The translations under genes and the position numbers were made by a program. Source: Beverwykella pulmonaria (lineage: Eukaryota > Ascomycota > Dothideomycetes > Pleosporales > Melanommataceae). Taken from it: a stretch of 64,000 nt of DNA. Location of the stretch: assembly GCA_001599595.1 (NCBI GenBank), contig BCHH01000002.1, positions 968,390-1,032,389 on the forward strand, in the 5' to 3' direction. The notes beneath the pieces are model-generated. The model was given only the letters and a program-made list of their open reading frames with translations, was not told where the DNA came from and made no database searches. Of this stretch, positions 45,601-57,436 are shown piece after piece; the stretch's first letter is position 1, and the number at the start of each line of letters is the position of its first letter.

Positions 45601-46676
45601 CGCTTATATCTCACCGAATTTTCATACCAGCAATGTTGGAAGATACCTCAGAAGACCAGCGATGGGATGTGTATGCAAAACTCATGGAGACTTTACTCAC
45701 CTACACTGGTCAGTTAATCAAACCTACTGGGGAGACAATTATGGCGCAGAATTTTTACCGTGGGGTGCTTCGAGTTCTGCTCGTCATTCACCACGACTAC
45801 CCGGAATTCCTCGCAGAGAACCACTTCCGTTTCTGCAACAGCATCCCGATGCACTGCACGCAGCTTCGTAATCTCATTGTCAGCGCATATCCTTCGAACA
45901 TTCTGGAGATGCCTGACCCATTCACAACGGGACTTAAGGTTGACCGAATCGAAGACAATCGCCAGGAACCGACTATTAGCGTGGACATCGACCAGATTCT
46001 AGGCAAAGCTGGGATTAAGGATACACTCGACTCTTTGTTGAGAGCTTCCGAGCTGAAGTCCGAGGATGTCGAGAAGATCTGCACTGCAACCTACTTCTCC
46101 GAGCCCAAGCCCGCCGGCTTCGAACTGGTACCTACTACAGCCGACCCCGCCTTGATTCACGCCATAGTCCTCTATATAGGAAACGCTGGTCTAGTATCTC
46201 AGGGTTCAAAAAGCCCCATCTTTAATCAAACTGCACCGGCGGCGAGGCTTTTAGAGAAATTGGCGAAAGAACTACAACCTGAGGCCAAATTCCACTTCAT
46301 CAGCGCGATCGCTAATCAACTCCGCTGGCCAAATACCCATACACACTACTTCAGCTACGCGCTTCTTCATCTCTTTGGCACGCCAGATAATGACCCGCAA
46401 GTCCTAGACGTCCAACAGACTATCACGAGGGTGCTTTTGGAGCGGCTGCTGGTTCATCGCCCTCACCCATGGGGTCTCATCATCACCCTCTTAGAGATTC
46501 TGAAGAATCGTACTTACGCGTTCTGGGACTTGCCGTTCGTCAAGGCTGCACCAGAGGTACGTGCCCTTCTTAACTACATCTTCAAAAATCAAAGCTGATC
46601 AGACCTCGATCAGGTTGAACGGTTGTTCAATGCTTTGTTCACCCATGCCCAGCAGAGCCCTCGGCCTCTTGTCTAA
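39623..46676 (+). CDS. NOT1: CCR4-NOT complex scaffold subunit NOT1
   Basis: Four exons (39623-40219, 40276-40600, 40651-46556, 46614-46676) give 2296 aa. NOT1 is the scaffold of the deadenylase complex that shortens mRNA poly(A) tails. About 160 N-terminal residues are Ser/Pro-rich. The HEAT-like N-terminal region starts at SRIVIAQVFLLLSQFGPVKD. The CAF1-binding MIF4G-like region spans about 1034-1224, including ELYHYADLKLNQKFEIEVLC. The DUF3819/CAF40-binding region is at about 1294-1384 (PPAALKKIFLTSVSQAIQEI). A Gln/Pro-rich linker precedes the C-terminal NOT domain (about 1857 to the end), which binds NOT2-NOT3/5. A TGA at 46596-46598 is not the end: GTACGT at 46557 and a CTGATC...CAG acceptor remove it, so the protein finishes KAAPEVERLFNALFTHAQQS. 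Confidence 0.96.
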
Positions 46677-49600
46677 CTAAATGACTCTTCATATGTGGCA
46701 AACAACCACAAAATACCGATCCCGATTCTTCGAACCTGATGCTGGCCCGTGTGAGCGGCGTGGCCACTTATGTCTGCTCACTGCATTTGTGTGCGTACTG
46801 GGTTCATGGTTCAATCTCTCTGGAACTTTATTGCATAGCAAAGGAGCTTCCCCTTCCCTCTTCTCCAGTTAATACTTCTTTACTTGTTTTATTTGCACGC
46901 ATACATACCCTCACTTGTTCTTAAAGTCTGCCTTATGTGGTGGTTGGCGTCCATTTCCTTTTGGCTGACAAGTATGGAACACGACTACTATATCACGGAC
47001 CAGAAAGCTCAAGTGAGATGAATGCAATGTCTGCAGATGGGAAGGACGTATGGGATATCCGGGTCAAGTTTTCAGGCGCCGACATGTCGAGGGGTTGATT
47101 GATTGGTCTTTTTGCAACACAAAAGCATGGCGTTTAACAGGGTCTTCTCTTTTACTCTATAATTATGAACGATGGGTTGGTTGGGCATCTTTATCTCTCT
47201 TTCTTGTCCCCCCGCTGCTTGCAATGAGATGTAGAATAGCATTTTCCTGGTTTTGGTGGTATACCGGCGAAAGGGGGATTGTGTAGGGGGCAATAAGCCC
47301 GTGCATATAGTGTAGGATACGATGTTGAATGGTGCTTTGTTATTCGCTTTTGGTCTTGTGGTTGGATGTGAGTGACTACAACAAGGTCTGATGAGTTGGG
47401 AGGGTCACATAAAATACTCATGTCATACCATCGCTTGGGTTTGTCATAGGTTTCCTCTCCTCTCACCCTTCCATTGCCTCTTCATCTTCCATCATCTTAA
47501 TGTAATGTATCGATGTTTATTCTGTTGATTACCCATCGAAATTCTTCATCTCGGTTGGTCGTACCTAGCTTGCCCTTGCGTTCTTGTCTAGCGGCCGATT
47601 TAGTAAACATACAATGACTAAATGATGTTCAGGGAGATCTTAGAATACACTGCAGCTTTCTCAACAAAAAAAACATTAGGTACGTCGTTGTTACAAATCG
47701 TGTTAGGAATTTGAGTAAATGGGAGTTCTACATTGTTGTCGACGCTGTGGCTCATGCCGATTTGTGATTACATCATGGGTGAGGAGGTTGGGAAGGGGGA
47801 ACGCATACTTTCACTGTTCAAGGGCGATATATTAATTGCTGTAGAGATGGGATTGAGTATAAGAAGTTAATAGTTAACTCATACCTTCTGGCTCATGTCT
47901 GTGCATCTTGCATACCACACTTAGCTCTGCAGCCTATCTACACCCCTCAAATGCGGATCTTAGGCCCAACGGCTAGAAGTTTAGCATTAATCCAAGCAGT
48001 GCCTTTGATGTCGATTCCTGAGGCTGCACCAAAGTGGCAAATGCCATCAAACCATATACCGAAATACATATTAGAATGCTGGATTAAGTGTTCAATTTTA
48101 TCTCAGATAGGTACTAACCACTCGTCAGACGCTGAAAGGAGTAATACTATCACATCTTAACCACAGCCAGAAGAAATATTTAGAACTGGACAAAAATACC
48201 GTGAATGGCAGCTAAGAACATACAGGCCCCGAATTAGCAAACTTCGGACAGTTTACTCCGGTGAGATGCCGTCTGTTGGAGGTATGGCATCAAACCTACC
48301 ACAATACAGTATATTAGGCACTCTTGTCCCTATGTCATTCTCAGTCCAACGCCATACACTTCAATCCCAGTAAAAAATGTACAACATGGAGTTGCATTCC
48401 TGCATGTATTAGCGACCATGCGTTCTCTTATAACCCAGCACAACGGACATCGGGTTTCCATCAATGCAGTCTGCAGCTTACACACTAAAACACGAGGCCG
48501 GGCTTGGGTCGCGGATACGAAAGGATGCGGATCCTCGTGTTGTTGTCGTTGTTTCGCTGACTATCCACATATTTTAAATTATCTCGGCGACCTGAAAGCT
48601 GCTTGTTGCTCGCTGGTATTTCTAGCTGAAGTGTGTTCGGCGAGGTGGTATAGGCTAACAATAGGAGAGGTAGGCAGAGGACGAGGGATTGACATATGGT
48701 GGCAATGTTGTTTCTGGATGACGTCGCGTGTTTTGACGCGGCTCCTTCGAGGTCTTTAATGACATAGCCGTTGCTTATACACGTCGTTGCGTCATCATAT
48801 GGTTTGTGTCATGAGACAGATTGTCCAGCAAGAGGAATAGAAGTAAACGCTTGGCATAGTTTCTGCGTGCATACTCCGAAAGCATAACACGACTCTAAAA
48901 TCGTACACTCATTCACTATCTCCCCCTTATTTCCTACATCCCGGCTGTCTTCGGTCCCAAGAAATCAAAAGACCAAATTTCAAAACTGTCTCAGCAATGA
49001 TGTTGGACTGGCGAACCAGGAAGGAGATGACAGGTGGCCAGTGCGTATCATATTGAAGCGCGTAAGACGGAGAAAGATGTGCGGTGCGGCGCGTCGACAG
49101 GGGTTCTTATACGTATGTTGCTGGGGGGGAACAGGCACTTGGGACAATTAGGAGTGGGGTGGGAAAGGGGCGGTGGGATGCTGACGGGAGATGATATAGT
49201 GTGGGATGTTTTGCATGTGAACGTAGGAAGTAGGTTGTTTGTACAAAGATAATTTGGGTAGGAGATTGGAACATGGACGTTGTTTGATGCTTGCCGCGTG
49301 TTCTGTCTTTACCATTCGTGATTACTGTTTCCAGCGTACTGCATGTTACAAAACAAATTTCTGCACACAAGCCTAAGATGTTGTGTATCCCCCCAATAGA
49401 TGCATGTCAACCTTGGTTGTTTCTATCGATAGATTCCTCGTCGCGAAATGGCCCCTTTGGTGTTCTTACTCAAAGAGCTGAAATTGGACAATACCTTTCT
49501 GCTGCCTGCTTTTGCTTGTAGGTGAATCTCTGCATTTCGACCATGTCCCCCTTTACCTGCTTGGCGTTGGTGCATGTTTCATGCGCCGCATACCAAGACA

Positions 49601-49913
49601 CCTCTTCGAAGCTTCATAATTTCTTTAGGCATCGGCTCTAATTTCTCATGTTACTCGCGACTCCAACGCGAGCAGAAGTGTTGCTGCTGCATGTGGGGCT
49701 TTCGAGCGTGCGATCCTGGATGTGGTTCCCATATTACAAGGACTCATGCAATATATCATATCGCAGCTGGTATCCGTCGGGTGCGCCTCGCCAGTCCTTG
49801 AGATATGTGGGAGGTGCCAGCATCCTTCTTTGTTATTTCATGAAAAGACTTGTGTGGGCGAACGTGCTATATGTCGCAAATCAACTGTCTCGGTGATAGG
49901 TTGGGCCAGGGTT
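46677..49913. other. Gene-poor interval, 3.2 kb
   Basis: NOT1 (plus) and the rhodopsin-domain gene (minus) converge on this stretch. The first few hundred bases are T-rich 3' flank of NOT1. The middle (about 47600-48400) is AT-richer, with an A-run near 47666. Frames on both strands are short, cysteine/tryptophan-rich and non-coding in character. I see no tRNA, intact transposon or repeat array. Confidence 0.5.
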
Positions 49914-51045
49914 TTAGAGCGCGGTTCCAATGGGCATCTCAGGCATGATCGGTGAAATGGGCGCGAGCGGTGAAGGCGGTGGTCTGAACGGCGAGCTATT
50001 TGAGCCAAACGTAGGAGAGGGTGAAGGAATGATCGGCGTGCGCACTGGAACCGGAGCGATGAGGTTCGCTGCTGGACTCGGACTGTGTTGCTCGCGACTT
50101 CGAGCAGCGCAGAAAGCCTTTCGAATGAGTGGTCGTAGGAAAGGTATCGATGCCGAGATAATGCCCGCGTGCTGCTCAACCTGACTCCATATCATCAAGT
50201 TCGAGATATTTTCTCCCTCCTTCACCCAGTCCGTAAGCCAGAGAACTATCACCCTGAGTCGTATGGCGGAGGCCACGATGGCCAGGATACCGATCGAGAA
50301 GATGCCGGCGAGCTCGAGTCGGCGCCTTGTTTGCATGCTTTGAAGATTGAGGACGAAAGGTATCGGCAAGATCCAGATGACCGTATCTGTAACTAAATTG
50401 AAGCCTGCGTTGAATAGCCAGAGGTAGGTTGGGTTGTAGCATTGCGTTGCATATATCCCATGGAATCCGCCCCAAAAGACCTGATATGACCAAGCATCTG
50501 AAGGCGGATTACAGGAGAAGATACCTGCTATTGCCATTCCAAAGCTGGCAGCAGAGATGATTGCTATCATTCCACGAACAAGCCGGTGGAAGCTCTTGTG
50601 CGAGGACGTAATATAGTTGTAGAATAGGAGGATGGAGATTTTGATCAGAAAGAGGTTGATGATGTAGTTGAGCCTGTAGATCCACAAGAATAGTAGGCTG
50701 CCTGTGATTACATGTGCGAATGAAGCTTCGTCCACGACATGACTGTAGTCCAAGAAGTGGATAACATAGTAGTTGACGACGGCGGCGTTCCAGGTCGTTA
50801 ACTTCAATTTGGTCAGTATATCGAACTCTTTCGCGAATCGCGTACTACTCACAAGCGCAGCTAGCATGACCCAATCCGCAGAACCGAGCTTTCCAACAAG
50901 AAAATAACGACTGTAAAATCTACGATACGTCGGCTACGAAACGCGTCACGAAGCAGCGGAGTGTTTACCTTAAAGCCATCACGAGGGTAGATATGCTAGT
51001 AAGAACAAAGGCTGTTACAATGGCGGCTCTCCCATGGACTGCCAT
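49914..51045 (-). CDS. Rhodopsin-domain (PTH11-like) seven-TM membrane protein
   Basis: Three exons (51045-50969, 50919-50853, 50801-49914) give 343 aa. TM1 is in exon 1 (AAIVTAFVLTSISTLVMALR). Exon 2 carries the family signature FLVGKLGSADWVMLAAL, and a branch site CTGACC precedes the third exon. Further segments include LFLWIYRLNYIINLFLIKIS, IAIISAASFGMAIAGIFSC, FNAGFNLVTDTVIWILPIPF, LQSMQTRRRLELAGIFSIGI and an EQHAGIISASIPFLRPLI end. These are the marks of the fungal rhodopsin domain found in PTH11-related proteins and SAT20-type membrane proteins. The tail is Pro/Ser-rich. No extracellular CFEM domain is present, so this is the short class. Function is unknown; some relatives act in surface sensing. 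It has no lysine-retinal motif that I can see, so it is not a light-driven pump. Confidence 0.88.
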
Positions 51046-53163
51046 CTTGGAAAGAGTGAACGACCGCAGGCGATGATGGTGGAAAGCACTGCAGAGCAGT
51101 CATTGAAGACTCGAGGTGCGGGCGACGCGTGTACGTGTGAGCGGTCTGTGGAGGAATTCCCAAGCAAGTGTATCCGGGGTCCTAGGCGTTTACATACGAA
51201 CGGGGTGGCAGCCGCTAGCTGAGGATGGCACTCGAAGGATGCGTGACGATCAGCCATCAGCTCAGTCGCAAGGGTATGAGTCAAGAACCGTGGCAAAACG
51301 ATGTGATATGTAAGGCGTAGCTCGCGTTAGACCTCGATATGATTTTCTTTACATCTTTGCTTCCCAGATATGGCTTTGACCATATCAATTTGTAGGAGTG
51401 AGAGCCGAAGAGATCCTTCTTCCCATGATTACTCGCCCCCGCATTCAGTCCATGCCTCCGGTATCCAAGAGCTCACATGTTGGTATTGGCCTGGTGGTCC
51501 AAGTCATCCGTTGGCGGCACTGGCCGTCTATATTACCCGTATGATATACCCTCTTCTGGAGTTTCAGCCGGGCTGCCGAGATCGGCATGTCAGAAAATCA
51601 TCCCTTAACGGCCAATCAGTCCATTTACGCAGGTTCTCATGCAAGAGTTTTGAAAGAAAGTATTCTTCATCTCGCCCCAAACTTAATTTTTTGTGTTTGC
51701 CTCGTCGCCCTTCCTCGTATTAAGTCTCGCAGCTCGCAATCGTATCTATTAATGGTGTGCTATCAATTGTTGCCCGGGGTCTTTGGCAATCTCGCATCGT
51801 AGCGTGAACCGTTCGTCCAGCCACACCGCATCTGTCGACACGACCTCGGGCGCGATGCCCATAGTGGCCCGCGTAATATTGCCAGGGCCAGGACCAGGGC
51901 CTGGTTAAATCACACCCTTGACATGTGCCGTGAGTCTGCCGGAGTCTCCAGGTGCCGGCAGCGGTAATATGAAAGGAGAATGAACCTGGTATGCGGCAGT
52001 CGCTTGTTAAACGCTCAAATTCGGTGCGGAGAAAATGATAAATGATGGCGTTTTCATGATGCAGCTTCTTGGGTCGTCGGGAGGCGTCTTCAAAAATCAC
52101 GTGAAGCGAAACTTGCAGCGGGCTTAGCTAACTGTTCTTGTGGCTAGCGTCATGGAGACATCGCCTCTTTCCTCGACAACAATTCATTGCTGCGTCATCA
52201 TTTATCCAGAAAACATGTCAACAACGGAGATTCAGTTCCCAGCACAGTACGGCGAGGACGGAAGTTTGTGAATGAGAAAGTTGTTCCTTTGCAAGGCTCA
52301 GATGTCGCAATGTTTAGTGTGCCTCATTTCTCCCTTTATTATGCCACATGGCACAATATGCATTGTGAGTTCATTTTGTTGAATCTTCATGCGTATACCA
52401 TCACACTGAGATCATATTCGGTCAAGAACTCATACTCCGTCGTTCGAACCATCTTACTTCTCACAACCAGCATCGAAGTCTACTACCTTGAATTTCTCAC
52501 AGAATCCTTTGTGTATGCTTCCTCGTCTCCTCGTCCTCGATTCCAGCCCCCTTCAACTTCCTTAGCAGTCGCGTCTGCTTCTGAGACGTCATCGTCGGGA
52601 AGTGGAGGACAAGTCAGAGAATGGAGGGAGAATTTTGTCTGAAACCCTAATCTACCGCGTACTAGAAGCTGTGGATGAGAGCTGCACACTATCAATCCTC
52701 TCCGACAGCTTGGTTCTTGTGTCTCTGACCTTATCTTTCAGGCTCTCGGAATTTTTGTGAAGGAAGTTTGTAGCGTTCGCTATTGCTCCCTCACCACAAA
52801 GCCTCTATTTTGACCTCTCCTACTACTATTCCCATGTCTGAGGAGAATAACAGAGGTGGCAAACAGATTCAGGCAGAGGGTAGGAGGATTGTCCTTTCTT
52901 AACTTGACCCTACTGTATCTGCCAGAAGGTCTTGTACAGTCTCCTGAAACCCTTCTAGTCCACTATCCTTATTATTCTCCTTGGCCGTGGGAATATGCAA
53001 TGAGCTCCTGTTTACTCAGCGATTTACTCACGACCACTTCCAATGTTGTGATCGTCACTAACCCACTGACGTCCATGGACTAAGAAATATCTGGAGATGA
53101 CTGAATCATATGAACTACAAATCGATCGGGTCAGCTATCCTTATCGGCCACGACCTTTGAGAG
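51046..53163. other. Intergenic region, 2.1 kb
   Basis: This holds the promoter of the rhodopsin-domain gene and the 3' flank of the orphan at 53164. A minus-strand open frame at 51720-52100 has some coding character in two frames (see findings). A CCAGGACCAGGGCCTGG short repeat lies at 51889-51905. Nothing else is recognised. Confidence 0.4.
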
Positions 53164-53931
53164 TCAATCCGCATGTGCTGCATGCCGCTCTGTGCCTTTC
53201 ATTGGCCATGAGGGCACGATGACCTTCCCATCAAATCGCTCTAAACACTCTTCTCCAGAGTCATCACCCGGTGCCTTGCAAACCAGAATACAGTTCTGAA
53301 GTTCCAAGATGACATCGTGTGCTTGTGTGTAGAACCTCACCAACTTTTCCTCATTTCTTGGATCTTCAATGTGGTAGGCTCGACTACCGCAATTTAGTGT
53401 TGCGCTCACTTAATATACCATGAGGTGTTCGCAAGCTTACCCAGTTTGACCGAAAGGCGGGATGGAGGGGGGATCCCCGTAGAATCCTGAGTCAGCACGT
53501 GGATAGTGGGTTAACACGGTGCGAATCTTTGGGTAGGAATTTCCCTCGTCTTCCACAGGTGGTTCATGCAGGTCGAAGTGGACGTACTGATGGGTTGCCG
53601 GGGTAGGAGATTCAATGGCAACATCCTCGAAGGCTGGCTCAGTCCTTAGATGCAGGACGTCCTTAAGGTACTCTGGACTGTGTTTTAGACCTATGTCCGA
53701 GAAGAAAATCCATCCTCCTTGGCCGAGGTTCAGGGTTGACAGGGTCGACTGGGTAACCGTAGACGCAATCTGAATGTCCGACGCACACCTTGAAAGCGTC
53801 GGCAGTGCATTGAGCGTAGCCGTCGACGGTAACGAGCGCGCGAACAAATCCGGCGACGATGGCTCTCGCGCACGAGCACCCGTAGGTGGCGGCGATGGGC
53901 GTTTCGGGCGAGAGGATGATCGATCACGCAT
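53164..53931 (-). CDS. Hypothetical protein
   Basis: Two exons, 53931-53441 and 53383-53164, give 236 aa. The start MRDRSSSRPKRPSPPPTGAR follows a likely leader. Donor GTAAGC and acceptor GCGGTAG, with CACTAA upstream, join PPFGQTG to RAYHIEDPRNEEKLVRF. The first 45 residues are basic and Pro/Ser-rich. The rest is folded-looking: LPTLSRCASDIQIASTVTQS, LNLGQGGWIFFSDIGLKHSP, THYPRADSGFYGDPPSIPP, and a helical end FYTQAHDVILELQNCILVCK. No signal peptide or membrane span is seen. Coding quality and consistent splicing support a real gene. I do not recognise the family or a function. Confidence 0.65.
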
Positions 53932-54235
53932 TTCAGAGGGTGTTTGGCGGTGAGTGTTCCGTGGTGTCGTGAAATAGAAGAAGACGAGGGCGGATGGCAG
54001 TATATATTCCTTCCTACGCAGGTGATAGGTTACTGACACGAACTCACGTGGACGGCTACATTTTTCGGCTGCAGAACCTGATTCGCTAGGAATGTTTACA
54101 CAAACAAACAATGGTCATAATTAGCGTATCTCGTGAACAGCCTGCATTATTTAACATGATCCAGCGGAAATGTAAATAAAATGGTTGTCGACCCCCACCA
54201 GTGCTTTCGATATTTCAGCCTTAGAATTCTATGCT
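53932..54235. other. Short intergenic region, tandem minus-strand genes
   Basis: This is the promoter of the orphan at 53164 and the 3' flank of the possible kinetochore gene. Nothing else is seen in these 304 bases. Confidence 0.4.
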
Positions 54236-56032
54236 TCAAGATGTGTCGAAGAGGAGTGAAACCATTGCCTTGGTTGCTTCGAACACACTGTTTTTCCGTA
54301 ACAAAGCGTTGAAAGTCTCCGGGATTTTCTTGAGGCTGTTGGCAGCGTCTGCCTCGGACCCTATTCATATTAGCCTGGCCTCAAAGCCTGGGGGCACGTT
54401 CGTCCCACTTACAGACTCTAGGTAGTGCTGGACTGATGCCGATTTCCGATTCTGCCTCACCGGTCCAATCAAAGGTTACACGCCAATCAATCCTAAGCAA
54501 GATGTGCTTGTCCTCTAGTATTAGCATGTCCCGCCCGAGATGTCGTCGCAAGTCCTTCCGTGTGAGGTTCTGAGACGGTTTTCGGCTGAATTCTCGGTCG
54601 ATGTTCTCCGTGTCGTCACTGGTACGGCCGGGGATGAGATGCGCGAATGTTGTCTCACACTTCTGCCAAAACTCGGCACGTTTCTTCGAGATTTCCCAAT
54701 ACGACCCTATCGCCCAACAAGCGGCGCTCAGATCTTTCTCTTGTGATTTTAGGCGCGTGAAACCACCTAGGTCCCGTTCAGCCCAGCCTGGAAGGTGGAT
54801 GGAGAGCTCAATCACATCCTTCGTCGCGCTGTCAATGGTTATAGAAATAGAGGCCGAGAGAAGCCTCTGAGACTCTGTGATATTTATGATGTGTTTTTGG
54901 TACATCTCGGGAGATGAGGGATCGAAGTGGTCTGCATTATCGAGGCTGACTTGCGAAGTAAAGTCCAAGGAAGTGAACAACTTCAAACATGGAAGCGGAT
55001 CTTCTAGTTGCAGGGGTCGATGCGAAGAGACATGTTTTGGTATTGTCTGCGAGGTAGGAGGTTGAATAACATGTGAAGTAAACGGCAGGAATGAGCATAA
55101 AAGGTTGGAGACTGTTGGTGATGGTTCTTCTTTTTTGGATATCTCTGGATCACTGATTTGATTGATGAAGGCTCTGTGCCAATATTAGCCTCGATAGAAA
55201 TGGTTGGAGCGATCCATCAAACCTACATGAGGGCATCTCTTTCCGAAGATGTCAAGACTTCTGCAGGAGATAGATTCTGAAATTTGCGTATCTCCATGGC
55301 ACATTGCGCGACTTCGTCCTCTACATGAGCCAATTCACGTAAAAGTTCATCTCTTTCGTGCTTCCTCTTCTCCAGTCCGGGGTCAGGAGGCTGTCTCTGT
55401 TTCGCTGGGATATCGCCACTTTGTTCGTTTGGAACAGGTTCATCGAACGGGCGTACCGATTTATTCTTTTGCAGTAATTGCGCGATTGGCCTGACAGGTG
55501 GTTGTTTCGCCTGTCCATTCAACAGCGGAGGCCGCCTACTAGGCGAAGAGAACAGTATTCCTCGACGGCGCGTATCCTGCTGGGCCAAGGCATCTAGGGA
55601 AGATGCTGACGGCAATTCCGCCTCAGCTTCTCCCCTATCGCCTAGTGGAGTTGTTGTCCTTCTCATTTTTGGAGATCGCGGTATTGTGTTTTGCGGGTTG
55701 CGCGCTCTTTGCTGTTCCGCACTGCCAAATGCCTGCACTTGCCTATCCTCCTCTTTCGAGAACCGCGCTCCATCTCCATTTTTCCGAACTGCTGAGTCAC
55801 TCTCTGTGTATTCCAGTGCCTGATTTCCACGAGCGAGAAGATCCCCGCGACTGTTTCGTCTCGGCGTGGTTGAGGTAGGGCGAGGTAGCAGGTTCGGATT
55901 GAATCGCGCGAGACTGGCTTTGGTAGGCGATGCGAACGAGGGTCTCCGGGGCGGTTTCTTCAAGGGACTCGATAGTGGCTCGCGTTCTTCTGGTGGGGTT
56001 GTTCTGCGTTTCTTACGGGCTGGCTCGTCCAT
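54236..56032 (-). CDS. Conserved protein with coiled coil, possible kinetochore component
   Basis: Three exons (56032-55227, 55173-54413, 54360-54236) give 563 aa, start MDEPARKKRRTTPPEERE. The N-terminal 230 residues are basic and disordered, with PLKKPPRRPSFASPTKASLA and RRGILFSSPSRRPP. A short coiled coil follows (LEKRKHERDELLRELAHVED). The C-terminal half is folded: SSHRPLQLEDPLPCLKLFTS, QRLLSASISITIDSATKDVI, LPGWAERDLGGFTRLKSQEK, DLSAACWAIGSYWEISKKRA and LRRHLGRDMLILEDKHILLR. The last intron creates PRVWSEADA, and the end is FEATKAMVSLLFDTS. I recognise this as a protein recurring in filamentous ascomycetes. A basic tail, coiled coil and RWD-like strand order recall COMA-complex subunits (CENP-O/CENP-P), but that is inference only. 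It is divergent from the gene at 56443. Confidence 0.78.
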
Positions 56033-56442
56033 GTCAGCGGCAAAGTTGCTGCGTATGAGACTATAGAGTGTTGGCAATAGTGGAATGATGGGATCGCGCG
56101 GGCGACTGATCGGCCTTGGAAATATACAGTGGGCAGAGGAGCGCGCGTTCAGGTTTGCGACAGGACAGTGAATGTCCCCGAACGCGTCTGAAATCGGGGC
56201 TTGTCGCGTTGACCAGTCGGGAGCCAGCATTGCCGACAAGGCCCGAGCGGCGGGCATGACTTCATCGGCAACAAGCGCAAGCTTACAAACTTTCACCACC
56301 ATCGATCAGCTTGCCGCCCACGATATCGGCACTCACACACCTAGTTAGCCTTCGTATCCTGCATCATAACATGTCCGAGTACGCAGCTTGACCCAGACGC
56401 ATAATTGGACCGGAACCATCACTGCGTGCGTCGTCTGGCGAT
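56033..56442. other. Bidirectional promoter region
   Basis: This 410-nt interval separates the divergent possible-kinetochore gene and the mitochondrial oxidoreductase-like gene. The minus-strand frame stays open into it without an ATG advantage. No other feature is seen. Confidence 0.45.
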
Positions 56443-57269
56443 ATGGATCATCTCGCGCACTTCGCCCGGCCGCTGCCTATGCGCCGCGCGCTCTTCGCAC
56501 CATGTATGCGATCATGGAGCAAAGGCCTTCCCACTACCAGATCGCAAAAACCAGGGCTACAGAACAGCGATCGGATACAGCGACGCTTCAAAGGCCACAT
56601 CGCCACCGCTGGCGACCAAGCTAACCCGATAGTGGGGTTTTACGCAGGTTCGTGCCAAATTCCATTTTTTCTGTGCATGACGGTTTGAGGACTACTAACT
56701 CGAGGACTGCAGAGCTCCTCTCTAAGCCCTTAGCAAAGACCCAGCCACTGACTCAAACCGCCCCCGAACCACCCCCACTCGAGTCTCTACCGAGGACGGA
56801 AAGGGAAGAAACATTGCAGAAAGCACGAATTGTGTTTGGATCGCGTATAGCAGGGCCTGCAGAACGCAAGGCCGAGATCAAGGCTGCCTCACACGAGATT
56901 GCGGGAATTATGGTTCCGCCGCGTCCAACAGAACCAGACAATTGTTGCATGTCAGGATGTGTCAATTGCGTCTGGGACTTGTATCGCGACGAGATGGAAG
57001 AGTGGGCAGCAAAAAGTGCACAGGCGCGCGCAGCACTGCAAGCTCAGAGAGAGCGTGCGAAGGGAACAGGGACTATGGTGGCAGGGAAAGGGACACCGAC
57101 ACATGTTGCGGTGAGCATGGACGATGACGGTGGAGGGAGCGAAACAAACTGGAGCGTAGGCGCTGGGGAGCAGGATTTGTTCGGGGACATTCCTGTTGGC
57201 ATAAGGGAATTCATGAAGACGGAGAAAAAGCTGAAGCTGAAGCATAAGGAGAAAGCAGCAGCTGGATAG
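56443..57269 (+). CDS. Mitochondrial oxidoreductase-like domain protein (OXLD1 type)
   Basis: Two exons, 56443-56647 and 56713-57269, give 253 aa. Exon 1 encodes an Arg-rich, acid-poor N-terminus (MDHLAHFARPLPMRRALFAP) that fits a mitochondrial presequence. The intron has a CTACTAAC branch site and joins VGFYA to ELLSKPLAKTQPL. The core is IVFGSRIAGPAERKAEIKAA followed by PPRPTEPDNCCMSGCVNCVW and DLYRDEMEEW: the short Cys-rich signature of the oxidoreductase-like (PF09791) family, with four close cysteines. The C-terminus has DIPVGIREFMKTEKKLKLKH. The family name comes from similarity to the N-terminus of oxidoreductases; a catalytic activity has not been shown. Small mitochondrial matrix proteins of this type occur in yeast and human (OXLD1). 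Confidence 0.85.
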
Positions 57270-57436
57270 ATGGAGCATTTGAATACCCATAGCGATACTG
57301 TGTGCGCCCACTCTGATATGCGTCAAACATGTGTAACGAGTAGTAAGCTGAAGGCCCTAATATCATAGAACCGCTCTTAGGTTATCTCTTGATGCTGTAA
57401 ATTCGCAATGCCCTCCCTGAACGCCCATGACAATGC

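Noticed and set aside
46596..46598. In-frame TGA in NOT1 followed by more coding sequence, as if by stop-codon readthrough.
   Set aside because: A GT-AG intron (46557-46613) with a consensus donor and branch site removes the TGA and restores the family C-terminus, so readthrough is not needed.
49914..51045. Rhodopsin-domain protein as a light-driven microbial rhodopsin.
   Set aside because: The fungal rhodopsin domain of PTH11-like proteins is a different family, and I see no retinal-binding lysine motif in the last helix.
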